Source: Sphingomonas horti
GTDB lineage: Bacteria > Pseudomonadota > Alphaproteobacteria > Sphingomonadales > Sphingomonadaceae
Direction of reading: 5' to 3'
Assembly (NCBI RefSeq): GCF_009753715.1
Contig: NZ_WQMS01000016.1
Coordinates: 62,001-126,000, forward strand
DNA length: 64,000 nucleotides
A program made the position numbers and the translations under genes. The first letter of the stretch is position 1. Each line of letters begins with the position of its first letter. Positions 33,672 through 42,447 of this stretch are shown here, in pieces. Under the pieces are notes generated by a model that did not search any database, was not told the origin of the DNA, and worked only from the letters and a program-made list of their open reading frames with translations.

Positions 33672-34507
33672 TCGCGCTCGCGATGCTGCATGCCGGCGCG
33701 CACCGATTGCCGGACGAGGCGCCGGGCTGGACCTGGGCGCCGAGCGTCACGGTGCCGCTGCTGCTTGCGGCCGCGCTTTACGCGATCGGCTATGTACGGC
33801 TGCAACGCCGCGCCGACGCCGGGCGGCCGCAGCACCGGCGCCACGCGTGGCGCTTCGCTGCGGGCTGGGCGGTGCTGGCCTTGGCGATCGTCTCGCCGCT
33901 GCACGAAGGCGGGGAGCGCAGCTTCACCCTGCACATGATCGAGCACGAGCTGATCATGGTTCCCGCCGCGCTGCTGATCGCCAGCGCGCGGCCGTTGGGC
34001 GTGATGTTCTGGGCGCTGCCCCTGCCGCTTCGCCAAGGCCTCGGCGGCGGAGCGCGCTGGTGGCAGGGCCTGGCCGACCCGGTGGTCGCGACGGCGCTCC
34101 AGGCGCTGGCGCTGATCCTTTGGCACGCCCCGCCCTTGTTCGACCGGGCCTTGGGGCATGAGGGCTGGCATATCGCCCAGCATCTGTCGTTCCTGGTCAC
34201 GGCTTTGCTGTTCTGGTGGGCGATGACGCGGGCGGCGGGGCGAAACGCGCTGGTCGCGGCGAGCTGCCTGTTCGTGACGTCGCTGATCGGCGGCGGGCTG
34301 GGCGCTTTGATGGCCTTCTCCACCAGCCCCTGGTACGCGGGCTATGCCGCCATGGGCATGATGCCGTTCGGGCTGACGCCCGCCCAGGACCAGCAGCTTG
34401 CCGGGCTCGTGATGTGGATTCCGGGCGGCATGGCCCATGCGGGCGCCGCTCTCGTGCTGCTCGCGCGATTGTTCCGCCCGGAAAGGCAGGCCGATGCGAT
34501 CGGCTAG
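33668..34507 (+). CDS. ctaG: CtaG-type cytochrome c oxidase assembly factor (caa3)
   Basis: A 279-residue protein with about seven membrane spans, of the caa3-type CtaG family. Typical His-rich helices are FTLHMIEHELIMVPAALLI, LILWHAPPLFDRAL and GWHIAQHLSFLVTALLFWW. This family helps insert copper in the oxidase; it is unrelated in sequence to the Cox11-type CtaG. It overlaps the genes on both sides. Confidence 0.9.
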   Translation: MIALAMLHAGAHRLPDEAPGWTWAPSVTVPLLLAAALYAIGYVRLQRRADAGRPQHRRHAWRFAAGWAVLALAIVSPLHEGGERSFTLHMIEHELIMVPAALLIASARPLGVMFWALPLPLRQGLGGGARWWQGLADPVVATALQALALILWHAPPLFDRALGHEGWHIAQHLSFLVTALLFWWAMTRAAGRNALVAASCLFVTSLIGGGLGALMAFSTSPWYAGYAAMGMMPFGLTPAQDQQLAGLVMWIPGGMAHAGAALVLLARLFRPERQADAIG

Positions 34508-34895
34508 CATCATCGGCTGGACCGGGGGCGTGGCGCTGCTGCTGATCGCCGGCGGCTATACCTGGAATTATCTCGACGCGCAGCGTCAGGTCGCGACGCG
34601 CGCGCACCTGCTGACCGGCGGCGACCCGGTGCGCGGCTGGCAGCTCATCCAGCAATACGGCTGCGGCGGCTGCCACACCATCCCGCGCGTGCCGCAGGCG
34701 GCAGGCAAGGTCGGGCCGCCGCTCTCTGGAGTCGGCGAGCGCGTCTATCTCGCCGGCCGGCTGGAGAACCGGCCCGAGAACCTGATCGCCTGGGTGCAGC
34801 ATCCGCGCGCCGTCGACCCGCAGACCGCAATGCCGGAACTGGGCGTGACCGAACCGCAGGCCCGCGACATCGCGGCCTATTTGTACACGTTATGA
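34494..34895 (+). CDS. membrane-anchored cytochrome c
   Basis: A 133-residue monoheme cytochrome with one N-terminal span (IIGWTGGVALLLIAGGYTW) and the heme motif CGGCH (C57, C60, H61). Met of TAMPELG is the likely second ligand. It starts 14 bases inside the end of ctaG. It may carry electrons between the dehydrogenase and the oxidase, next to the lipoprotein cytochrome at 29302. Confidence 0.87.
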   Translation: MRSASIIGWTGGVALLLIAGGYTWNYLDAQRQVATRAHLLTGGDPVRGWQLIQQYGCGGCHTIPRVPQAAGKVGPPLSGVGERVYLAGRLENRPENLIAWVQHPRAVDPQTAMPELGVTEPQARDIAAYLYTL

Positions 34896-35899
34896 GCGAG
34901 ACCCCGTCATCCCGGCGAAAGCCGGGACCCACTTTCTTTACCGCCACCCTGAAGAAAAGGTGGGCCTCGGCTTTCGCCGGGATGACGATGACGATTGCCC
35001 CGGCAGTGGCCGACACCGTCTACGTCTCCAACGAAGCGTCGGACGTGGTGCATGTGATCGACGGCGCGACCGGCGCGCGGCGCGGCGACATAGCGGTCGG
35101 CAAGCGGCCACGCGGGTTGGCGATGGCGCCGGACGGCAAGCGGCTGTTCGTCGCTGTCAGCAACGACAATGACGTGGCGATCGTCGATCTTGCGAATGGC
35201 AAAGTTGCCGGCCGCCTGCCCTCCGGGCCGGACCCGGAAGTGATCGCGGTGGCGCCGGATGCGGCGACTGCGTTCGTGTCGAACGAGGAAGACAATCTGG
35301 TCTCGTTTATCGACGTGGGCAGCGCCAGGGTGACGCACGAAGTGCCGGTCGGGATCGAGCCGGAGGGCGTCGCCGTCAGCCCGGACGGCGCAACCGTGAT
35401 CGCCACGTCGGAAACCAGCAGCATGGCGCATGTGATCGACCGCGCTTCCGCGACGCTGAAGGAGAATCTCCCCGTCGATGCGCGGCCGCGCTGGGCCGAG
35501 TTCACGCGCGACGGCAAGCACCTATGGGTGTCGTCGGAGCTCGGCGGGACGGTGACGGTGTTCGATGCCGCGGCCTGGCAGCCGGCCGGCAAGGTGGATT
35601 TTACCAGCATCCCCAACGCCCAGCCGGTCGGGATCGCGTTCCGCCCGGACGGCGCCCGCGCCTATGTCGCGCTGGGGCGCGGCAACGCAGTGGCGGAGGT
35701 GGACGCCGCGAGCCTCACGATCCTGCGCCGCTTTCCGGTCGGCGAACGCGTGTGGGAGCTGGCCGTATCGGCGGACGGGGCGCGGGTTTACGCCGCCAAC
35801 GGCCTCAGCGGCGACCTGAGCATCATCGACGTGGCGAGCGGCAAGGTTCGCTCGGTCCAACTTGGAGGAAAGCCATGGGGCGTCGCGGTCTCGCGCTGA
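34892..35899 (+). CDS. YVTN-repeat beta-propeller protein with repeat-derived leader
   Basis: A 335-residue exported beta-propeller. From residue 42 it has successive YVTN-type blades (VYVSNEASDVVHVIDGATG, LFVAVSNDNDVAIVDLANG and so on) covering the whole protein. Such proteins accompany PQQ dehydrogenases and cytochromes in many operons; the exact role is unknown. The first 41 residues are unusual: an 83-base palindromic repeat encodes a basic stretch (SSRRKPG), then KKR and a hydrophobic tract with AFAGMT, cut near AVA-DTV. The ATG overlaps the preceding TGA (ATGA), which fixes the start upstream of the repeat. Confidence 0.83.
   Translation: MSETPSSRRKPGPTFFTATLKKRWASAFAGMTMTIAPAVADTVYVSNEASDVVHVIDGATGARRGDIAVGKRPRGLAMAPDGKRLFVAVSNDNDVAIVDLANGKVAGRLPSGPDPEVIAVAPDAATAFVSNEEDNLVSFIDVGSARVTHEVPVGIEPEGVAVSPDGATVIATSETSSMAHVIDRASATLKENLPVDARPRWAEFTRDGKHLWVSSELGGTVTVFDAAAWQPAGKVDFTSIPNAQPVGIAFRPDGARAYVALGRGNAVAEVDAASLTILRRFPVGERVWELAVSADGARVYAANGLSGDLSIIDVASGKVRSVQLGGKPWGVAVSR
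34905..34987. repeat. palindromic repeat inside the leader of the YVTN gene
   Basis: Arms of about 27-28 bases (34905-34931 and 34960-34987) share CGTCATCCCGGCGAAAGCCG exactly as inverted copies, and differ by two positions near the loop. This is the intergenic palindrome type widespread in sphingomonads, but here it is wholly within coding sequence and in frame. The left arm encodes the basic n-region and the right arm the hydrophobic part of the signal peptide. Confidence 0.85.
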
Positions 35900-36642
35900 T
35901 GCTGGCGCTCGCCGCCGCGCCGGCCGGCGCCGCGGAGCTGCGCGTCTGTGCGGACCCGAACAACATGCCTTTCTCCAATGCCAAAGGCGAAGGCTTCGAA
36001 AACAAGCTGGTCGAACGCATCGCGGCGGATTGGGGACGGACCGTCCAATATACCTGGTGGGCGCAGCGGCGCGGCAACGTCCGCAACACGTTGAAAGCGG
36101 GCGAATGCGACCTGATTCCCGGCATCGGCAGCGCTGTCGAGATGGTCGGCACCACCCGCCCCTATTACCGCGCGCGCTACATGTTCGTGACGCGAGCCGA
36201 TCGGAGCCTGGACATTGCCGGCTTCGACGATCCGCGGCTGAGGACGCTGAAGATCGGCGTGCAGATGGTCGGCGACGACGGCTCCAACACGCCGCCCGCC
36301 CATGCGCTGGCGAAGCGCGGGATCGTCGACAATGTGCGTGGCTATCTGATCTATGGTGACTATGCGGAGCACGACCCGCAGGCGGCGATCGTTCGCGCCG
36401 TCGCAGCGGGCGAGGTGGACGTGGCATTGGTCTGGGGGCCGACCGCCCAGTGGTATGCGAAGAGCTCGGCCGTCCCGCTGAAGCTCACCCCGACGCCCTG
36501 GCTCGACGGGCCGCAGCTGCCGATGCAGTTCGACGTCTCGATGGGCGTGCGCCGCGAGGACGACAAATTGCGGGCCGAGCTGAACGCCTGGCTTACCGCG
36601 CATCGGGACGAGGTGGAGGCGCTGCTGGCGCGCTATCGCTAA
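35875..36642 (+). CDS. xoxJ: XoxJ-like periplasmic binding protein of quinoprotein operons
   Basis: A 255-residue exported solute-binding-type protein. The mature N-terminus LRVCADPNNMPFSNAKGEGFENKL is the signature of the family associated with quinoprotein dehydrogenases (MxaJ/XoxJ type). In methylotrophs XoxJ is thought to help activate or deliver metal to XoxF. GGAGG stands seven bases before the start, which lies 25 bases inside the end of the YVTN gene. It ends the operon; its stop overlaps convergent fdhD. Confidence 0.88.
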   Translation: MGRRGLALMLALAAAPAGAAELRVCADPNNMPFSNAKGEGFENKLVERIAADWGRTVQYTWWAQRRGNVRNTLKAGECDLIPGIGSAVEMVGTTRPYYRARYMFVTRADRSLDIAGFDDPRLRTLKIGVQMVGDDGSNTPPAHALAKRGIVDNVRGYLIYGDYAEHDPQAAIVRAVAAGEVDVALVWGPTAQWYAKSSAVPLKLTPTPWLDGPQLPMQFDVSMGVRREDDKLRAELNAWLTAHRDEVEALLARYR

Positions 36643-37418
36643 CGGGCGGTCAGATAGGAGTCGGAGCGGGCCAGCGCGATCAGCTCGATCCCCGCTTCCT
36701 CGGCACGCGCGAGCGCAAGCGTCGTCGGCGCGGAGACGGTGACGAGCGTCGGGCAGCCCGAAAGCGCCGCCGTTTCGACCAGCTCGTACGAGCAGCGCGA
36801 CGAGAGCAGCGCGAAGCCGTCGCCCCAGCCCCGGCCGGCGCGGAGCATCGCCCCGACCAATTTGTCGAACGCGTTGTGGCGGCCGACATCCTCGCGCGCG
36901 ACGAGGATGCTCCCGTCTTCCGAGCAGAGCGCCGCGGCATGCACGGCGCCGGTCGCGCGATTCAGCGGCTGGTGCGCGCGCATTGCGGCCGTCGCCGTGA
37001 AGATCGCGGCAGGATCGATCTCGCGCCGCCGCGGCGCCACTCTCGGCAATGGCCGCAGCGCCTGCTCCAGATTCTCGATCCCGCACAGCCCGCAGGAGCT
37101 GTCCGATATCCGGTGCCGCACCCGCTCGGCCACGCGCTCGCGCAGACCCGGACGCGTGCCGATCCGCAGCAACGTCCCTTCAGGCATCGCATGCGCATCG
37201 GCCGAGACGATGTCCTCGGCGCCGTCGATCAGCCGCTCGGACAGGCAGAAACCATAGGCGAAATCCTCCAGATCCTCGGGCGTGAGCATCATCACGGCGT
37301 AACCGAGGCCGTTCAGCTCGACCGCGCAGGGATCTTCGACCGCGACGCCGCGTTCGACCTCCCGCGCTTCGCCTTCTGCCAGCTGCTCCCGGAAACGCTG
37401 CGGCCGGCAGCCGGTCAT
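36639..37418 (-). CDS. fdhD: formate dehydrogenase accessory sulfurtransferase FdhD
   Basis: A 259-residue FdhD (FdsC) protein that transfers sulfur to the molybdenum cofactor of formate dehydrogenase. The catalytic CxxC loop is CGLC (C109, C112), followed by the conserved REDVGRHNAFDKLVG and SSRCSYELV blocks. It is the last gene of the fds set and overlaps fdsD by four bases. Confidence 0.93.
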   Translation of the reverse strand: MTGCRPQRFREQLAEGEAREVERGVAVEDPCAVELNGLGYAVMMLTPEDLEDFAYGFCLSERLIDGAEDIVSADAHAMPEGTLLRIGTRPGLRERVAERVRHRISDSSCGLCGIENLEQALRPLPRVAPRRREIDPAAIFTATAAMRAHQPLNRATGAVHAAALCSEDGSILVAREDVGRHNAFDKLVGAMLRAGRGWGDGFALLSSRCSYELVETAALSGCPTLVTVSAPTTLALARAEEAGIELIALARSDSYLTAR

Positions 37419-37630
37419 GCGGCTTCCCGAAGGCGTAGCAACGCCGCCCGGCTGGTCGGGTCCAGTCCGCTCCCGCCTTCCGCGAGGTGGGCGAGGATCA
37501 TCGCGCGCATCCGCGGGTCCCAGAAGCTTCGGATATGCTGGGCCGTCGCCGCAACCGGGTCTGCATCGGTGGCAAGATTCCGCGCGATCTGGTTGGCCAT
37601 GTAGATCAGCCGTTCGAGACTGCCGCTCAC
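37415..37630 (-). CDS. fdsD: formate dehydrogenase subunit delta FdsD
   Basis: A 71-residue protein. LERLIYMANQIARNL and HIRSFWDPRMRAMI are typical of FdsD, a small subunit needed for assembly or activity of NAD-linked formate dehydrogenases. The GTG start overlaps the fdsA stop (GTGA). Longer readings would run far into fdsA and are not supported. Confidence 0.9.
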   Translation of the reverse strand: MSGSLERLIYMANQIARNLATDADPVAATAQHIRSFWDPRMRAMILAHLAEGGSGLDPTSRAALLRLREAA

Positions 37631-40464
37631 TCGGCGGCCTCTGCCGAAATGCGCCGCGAGCGTTCGGTCAGCGCCTCGTAATCTTCCTGCCATTCCGTCG
37701 GGCCGTTCGACGGCGACACCTGGACGGCAGTGACCTTGTATTCGGGGCAACTGGTCGCCCAGTCCGAATATTCGGTGGTGACGACGTTCGCCTGCGTCGC
37801 CGGGTGATGGAAGGTCGTATAGACGACGCCCGGCGCGACGCGGTCGGTGACGGTCACGCGCAAGGTGGTCTCGCCCGACCGGCTGGCGAGCTTGGCCCAG
37901 TCGCCTTCCTTCAGCCCATGCTGCTCCGCGTCGTGCGGATGGATTTCCAGCAGGTCTTCCGGGTGCCACACCGTGTTCGCCGTCCGCCGGGTCTGCGCGC
38001 CGACATTATATTGGCTGAGGATGCGGCCGGTGGTCAGCAGCATCGGATAGCGCGGACCGGTCTTCTCGTCCGTCGGGATATATTCGGTGACCACGAACCG
38101 CCCCTTGCCGCGCACGAAGCTGTCGACGTGCATGACCGGCGTGCCTTCGGGCGCGGCGTCGTTGCACGGCCATTGGATCGATCCGAGCTCGTCCAGTTTC
38201 GCGAACGAGACTCCGGCAAATGTGGGCGTCAGCCGCGCGATCTCGTCCATGATCTCGGACGGGTGAGTATAGGTCCAGCCAAGCCCCAGCGCGTTGGCGA
38301 GGCCCTGCGTCACTTGCCAATCCTCGAACCCGTTCAGCGGCGCCATCACCTTGCGCACCGGCTGGATGCGCCGCTCGGCATTGACGAAGGTGCCGTCCTT
38401 TTCGAGGAAGGTCGAGCCGGGCAGGAAGATGTGCGCGTAGTTCGCGGTCTCGTTCAGGAACAAGTCGTGGACGATCACGCATTCCATCGCCGCCAGCCCG
38501 GCGGCGACGTGCTTCGTGTTCGGATCGGACTGCAGGATGTCCTCGCCCTGGACGTAGAGCGCCTTGAACGCGCCATCGACCGCCGCGTCGAGCATGTTCG
38601 GGATGCGCAGCCCCGGCTCGGGATCGAGCGGGACGCCCCAATCCGCTTCGAACAGGGCGCGCAGCGCCGGGTCGGCGATGTGGCGATAGCCGCTCAGCTC
38701 GTGCGGGAAGCTGCCCATGTCGCAGCTGCCCTGGACGTTGTTCTGGCCGCGCAGCGGGTTCACGCCGACGCCGGGGCGGCCGAAATTGCCGGTCGCCATC
38801 GCCAGGTTGGCGAGCGCGATCACCGCCGACGACCCCTGGCTGTGCTCGGTGACGCCGAGGCCGTAGTAAATCGCCGCATTGCCGCCGGTCGCGTAGAGCC
38901 GCGCCGCCGCCCGCAGTGCCGGCGGGTCGACCAGGGTGACCGGGGCAAGCGCCTCCGGGCTGTGCCTGGCGTCCGCAACGAACGCCGCCCAGTCGCAATA
39001 GGCGTCCCAGTCGCAGCGCGCGCGGACGAACGCCTCGTCGGCCAGCCCTTCGGTTATGACGACATGCGCCATCGCAGTCAGCACCGCGACGTTGGTGCCG
39101 GGGCGGAGCGGCAGGTGATGGGCCGCCTCCACGTGCGGGGCGCGCACCAGGTCGATCCGGCGCGGATCGATGACGATCAGCTTCGCGCCCTGGCGCAGCC
39201 TTTGCTTCATCCGGCTGGCGAACACCGGATGGCCGTCGGTCGGGTTGGCGCCGATCACCATCATCACGTCGCACTGCTCGACCGAATCGAAGTCCTGCGT
39301 GCCGGCCGACGTGCCGAGCGTCGTCTTCAGCCCATAGCCGGTCGGCGAATGGCATACCCGCGCGCAGGTATCGACATTGTTGTTCTGGAATCCGGCGCGG
39401 ACCAGCTTCTGGACCAGGAACGTCTCTTCATTGGTGCAGCGCGACGAGGTGATGCCGCCGATCGAGAGCCGGCCGTATGTCGCCTGGATGCGCTTCAGCT
39501 CCGACGCGGCATGGGCGAACGCCTCCCCCCAGCTCACTTCGCGCCACGGCTCGTCGATCGACGCGCGGATCATCGGGTTCAGGATGCGTTCCTTGTGGTT
39601 CGCATAGCCCCAGGCGAAGCGGCCCTTGACGCAGCTATGCCCGCGATTGGCCTTGCCGTCCTTCCACGGCACCATCCGGACCAGCTGCTCGCCCTGCATT
39701 TCCGCGCGGAAGGTGCAGCCGACGCCGCAATAGCCGCACGTCGTGACGATCGCGCGGTCGGGCATGCCGAGCTCCTTGACCGACCGCTCCTGCAGGGCGC
39801 CGGTCGGGCAGGCCTGCACGCAGGCGCCGCACGACACGCATTCGGACGAAAGGAAATCGTCGCTCGGCAGCCCCGCCGCGACTTTGGAGCCGAAGCCGCG
39901 GCCGTCGATGGTCAGCGCGAACGTGCCCTGGATCTCGTCGCAGGCGCGCACGCAGCGCGAGCAGACGATGCACTTGGCGGGATCGAAATCGAAATAGGGG
40001 TTCGAGACATCCATCGCCTCGCATTGGTGGTCCGCGCCCGGGCCGTAGCGCACGGTGCGCAGCCCGGCCGCGTCCGCCTGCGCCAGCACCTCGCAATCGC
40101 CCTCGGCGCAGGCGCTGCAATCGGCCGGGTGATCGGTCAGGTACAGCTCCATCACCCCGCGCCGCAGCCGGCGCAGCCGGTCGCTGTCGGTGCGCACCAC
40201 CATGGCTTCGGCAACCGGCGTGGTGCAGGAAGCCGGCGTGCCCCGCGCGCCCTCCACTTCGACCAGGCACAGGCGGCAGGAGCCGAACGGCTTCAGCGTA
40301 TCGGTCGCGCAGAGCTTCGGGATCGCCAGCCCCGCCTCGGCGGCGGCGCGCATCACGGTGGTTCCCGCCGGCACGGTGACGCTGCGTCCGTCGATGCTGA
40401 GCGTGACGTCCACGTCCGCGCGTGAGGCGGGCGTGCCGAAATCGGGCTGGAACTCATAGCCCAT
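37627..40464 (-). CDS. fdsA: NAD-dependent formate dehydrogenase alpha subunit
   Basis: A 945-residue molybdenum enzyme subunit that oxidises formate to CO2. In order it has a [2Fe-2S] domain (C52, C63, C66, C80), a His-ligated cluster (H112, C116, C119, C124), two ferredoxin clusters (from C165 and C209), the Fdh cluster CGYCGVGC (from C243), then the bis-MGD domains. The catalytic residue is Cys371 followed by His372 (ARVCHSPTG); it is Cys, not selenocysteine. The ATG at 40464 overlaps the mobA end by 11 bases. It works with FdsB and FdsG to reduce NAD+. Confidence 0.95.
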   Translation of the reverse strand: MGYEFQPDFGTPASRADVDVTLSIDGRSVTVPAGTTVMRAAAEAGLAIPKLCATDTLKPFGSCRLCLVEVEGARGTPASCTTPVAEAMVVRTDSDRLRRLRRGVMELYLTDHPADCSACAEGDCEVLAQADAAGLRTVRYGPGADHQCEAMDVSNPYFDFDPAKCIVCSRCVRACDEIQGTFALTIDGRGFGSKVAAGLPSDDFLSSECVSCGACVQACPTGALQERSVKELGMPDRAIVTTCGYCGVGCTFRAEMQGEQLVRMVPWKDGKANRGHSCVKGRFAWGYANHKERILNPMIRASIDEPWREVSWGEAFAHAASELKRIQATYGRLSIGGITSSRCTNEETFLVQKLVRAGFQNNNVDTCARVCHSPTGYGLKTTLGTSAGTQDFDSVEQCDVMMVIGANPTDGHPVFASRMKQRLRQGAKLIVIDPRRIDLVRAPHVEAAHHLPLRPGTNVAVLTAMAHVVITEGLADEAFVRARCDWDAYCDWAAFVADARHSPEALAPVTLVDPPALRAAARLYATGGNAAIYYGLGVTEHSQGSSAVIALANLAMATGNFGRPGVGVNPLRGQNNVQGSCDMGSFPHELSGYRHIADPALRALFEADWGVPLDPEPGLRIPNMLDAAVDGAFKALYVQGEDILQSDPNTKHVAAGLAAMECVIVHDLFLNETANYAHIFLPGSTFLEKDGTFVNAERRIQPVRKVMAPLNGFEDWQVTQGLANALGLGWTYTHPSEIMDEIARLTPTFAGVSFAKLDELGSIQWPCNDAAPEGTPVMHVDSFVRGKGRFVVTEYIPTDEKTGPRYPMLLTTGRILSQYNVGAQTRRTANTVWHPEDLLEIHPHDAEQHGLKEGDWAKLASRSGETTLRVTVTDRVAPGVVYTTFHHPATQANVVTTEYSDWATSCPEYKVTAVQVSPSNGPTEWQEDYEALTERSRRISAEAAE

Positions 40465-40987
40465 GGTGCTGCTCCAATCGCGCCAGATCCTCGGGCGCAT
40501 TCACATTAGCAGGTTCCAGCGGCAGCTTCACCGGCCTTGCGCCGATCCTTGCGGCAAAAGCGTGCATCGCATGCGAGCCGCTGCCGAACAGCATTTCCTC
40601 GACCAGTGCGGCCGCCTCTGCCGGCCACAGGCCGAGCACCGGCTGAGCGGCGACGAAGGCGGGCGCCGGCGCGAGCCGGCTGCGCAAGTCATGCGGCACG
40701 CCGACGCTGTCGACGCCGCAGGTCAGCACGAAGTCGAATCCCGCGTCGAGCGCGTGGCGCAGAGCGCCGGCGAGACCGCCGAGCGGTCCCTGTCCGGGCG
40801 CCGGCCAGTCCGGCACACAGGTGAAGGCGGGATCGTCGCGGCCGACGACCACCACGGCATCGCATTGGCCGGCAAGGGCATCGACGGCATGTGCCAGCAG
40901 CGGCTTGCCGCGCCAGCACGCCAGCGCCTTGTCGCTGCCGAAGCGGCTCGATCGGCCGCCGGCCAGCACCGCGCCCAGCACGCTCAC
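40454..40987 (-). CDS. mobA: molybdenum cofactor guanylyltransferase MobA
   Basis: A 177-residue nucleotidyltransferase with the signature LAGGRSSRFGSDKAL at its start and GQGPLGGLAGAL in the middle. MobA adds GMP to molybdopterin to make the MGD cofactor of FdsA. It is inserted between fdsB and fdsA, with a GTG start overlapping the fdsB stop. Having it inside the fds operon ties cofactor supply to enzyme synthesis. Confidence 0.9.
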   Translation of the reverse strand: MSVLGAVLAGGRSSRFGSDKALACWRGKPLLAHAVDALAGQCDAVVVVGRDDPAFTCVPDWPAPGQGPLGGLAGALRHALDAGFDFVLTCGVDSVGVPHDLRSRLAPAPAFVAAQPVLGLWPAEAAALVEEMLFGSGSHAMHAFAARIGARPVKLPLEPANVNAPEDLARLEQHHGL

Positions 40988-42447
40988 CGCGCGAAATCCT
41001 CGGGAAAGTGCCGGATCGCGCTCAGCACCGGATAGGGCGTGAGGCCGCCCAGCGCGCAGAGCGAGCCGAACGTCATCGTCTCGCACAACTCCTCGATCAG
41101 CGCGAGATTGGCGGCCGCGTCCTCGCCCGCGAGGACCCGCGCCATCGTCTCGTAACCGCGCACCGAGCCCAGCCGGCACGGCGTGCATTTGCCGCAGCTT
41201 TCGGCCGCGCAGAATTCGAAGGCGAAGCGCGCCTGGCGCGCCATGTCCACCGTGTCGTCGAACACGACGATGCCGGCATGGCCGACCAGGCCGTCGCGCG
41301 CCGCGAACGCCTCATAATCCAGCACAGTGTCGAATAGGCTCGGCGGGAAATAGGCGCCCAGCGGCCCGCCCACCTGCACGGCCTTAACCGGCCGGCCCGA
41401 CGCGGTGCCGCCGCCGATATCGTGCACCAGCTCGCCGAGCGTCAGTCCGAACGCGGTTTCGAACAGGCCGGCATGCCGGATATTGCCGGCCAGCTGGACC
41501 GGCATGGTGCCGCGCGACCGGCCACTCCCGAAATCGGCATAGGCCGGGCCGCCATTGGCGAGGATCCACGGCACCGCCGCGAGCGTCAGCACATTGTTGA
41601 CGACGGTCGGACGGCCGAACAGGCCTTCGATCGCGGGCAAGGGCGGCTTGACGCGCACCTCGCCGCGCTTGCCTTCCAGCGAGTTCAGCAGCGACGTCTC
41701 CTCGCCGCAGACATAGGCGCCGGCTCCCACCCGCACCTCAATCTCGAACGGCGCGACCAGATGGGCGCACAGTCGCACCGCCGCTTCCATCTTCGCGATC
41801 GCATGCGGATATTCGGAACGGATATAGACGAAGCCCTTGTCTGCGCCGACCGCGAGACCGGCGATCGCCATGCCTTCGATCAGGCAGAATGGATCGCCTT
41901 CCATCAGCATCCGGTCGGCGAAAGTGCCGCTGTCCCCTTCATCGGCATTGCAGACGATGTATTTGCGCGGGCCTGCCGCACGTCGCGCGGTCTCCCATTT
42001 GATTCCGGCCGGGAAGCCGGCGCCGCCGCGTCCGCGCAGGCCGGACGTGGTCACCTGCTGGACGATGGCCTCGGGGCCGATCGCCCGTGCCTGCTCCAGC
42101 CCGGCCCAGCCGCCGGTGGCGGCATAGTCGTCCAGGCTCAGCGGCCGGGTCCTGCCGGCGCGCGCGAAGGTCAGGCGGGTCTGGCGGCGGATGAAGGGGT
42201 GCGACGCGATGTCGCCGATGCGCCGCTGCTCCAATTCTCCCGCCAGCAGCGCGTCCACGTCAGCCGCCGCAACCGGGCCGTAGCCGATCCGGCCGTCGTC
42301 CGTCTCGATCTCCACCAGCGGCTCGAGCCAGTGCAGGCCCCAGCTGCTGGTGCGCACCACTTCGGCGCCCAGCGCATCCGCGCGCGCCGCAACCGCGTCC
42401 GCCCCGCAGGCCACCGCTGCCGCGTCGTCGGAGACGAACAGCCTCAC
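40984..42447 (-). CDS. fdsB: NAD-dependent formate dehydrogenase beta subunit
   Basis: A 487-residue NuoF-like flavoprotein. After a thioredoxin-like N-terminal domain (about residues 1-75), the FMN and NADH sites appear in GLRGRGGAGFPAGIKWE, CNADEGDSGTFADR and GAGAYVCGEETSLLNSLEG. The C-terminal [4Fe-4S] ligands are in ESCGKCTPCRLG. It transfers electrons from FdsA to NAD+. The GTG start overlaps the fdsG stop. Confidence 0.94.
   Translation of the reverse strand: MRLFVSDDAAAVACGADAVAARADALGAEVVRTSSWGLHWLEPLVEIETDDGRIGYGPVAAADVDALLAGELEQRRIGDIASHPFIRRQTRLTFARAGRTRPLSLDDYAATGGWAGLEQARAIGPEAIVQQVTTSGLRGRGGAGFPAGIKWETARRAAGPRKYIVCNADEGDSGTFADRMLMEGDPFCLIEGMAIAGLAVGADKGFVYIRSEYPHAIAKMEAAVRLCAHLVAPFEIEVRVGAGAYVCGEETSLLNSLEGKRGEVRVKPPLPAIEGLFGRPTVVNNVLTLAAVPWILANGGPAYADFGSGRSRGTMPVQLAGNIRHAGLFETAFGLTLGELVHDIGGGTASGRPVKAVQVGGPLGAYFPPSLFDTVLDYEAFAARDGLVGHAGIVVFDDTVDMARQARFAFEFCAAESCGKCTPCRLGSVRGYETMARVLAGEDAAANLALIEELCETMTFGSLCALGGLTPYPVLSAIRHFPEDFAR

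Noticed and set aside
37417-40425. Plus-strand open frame of about 1000 codons opposite fdsA
   Set aside because: fdsA has all its cluster ligands and catalytic Cys-His on the other strand. The antisense translation shows no motif.
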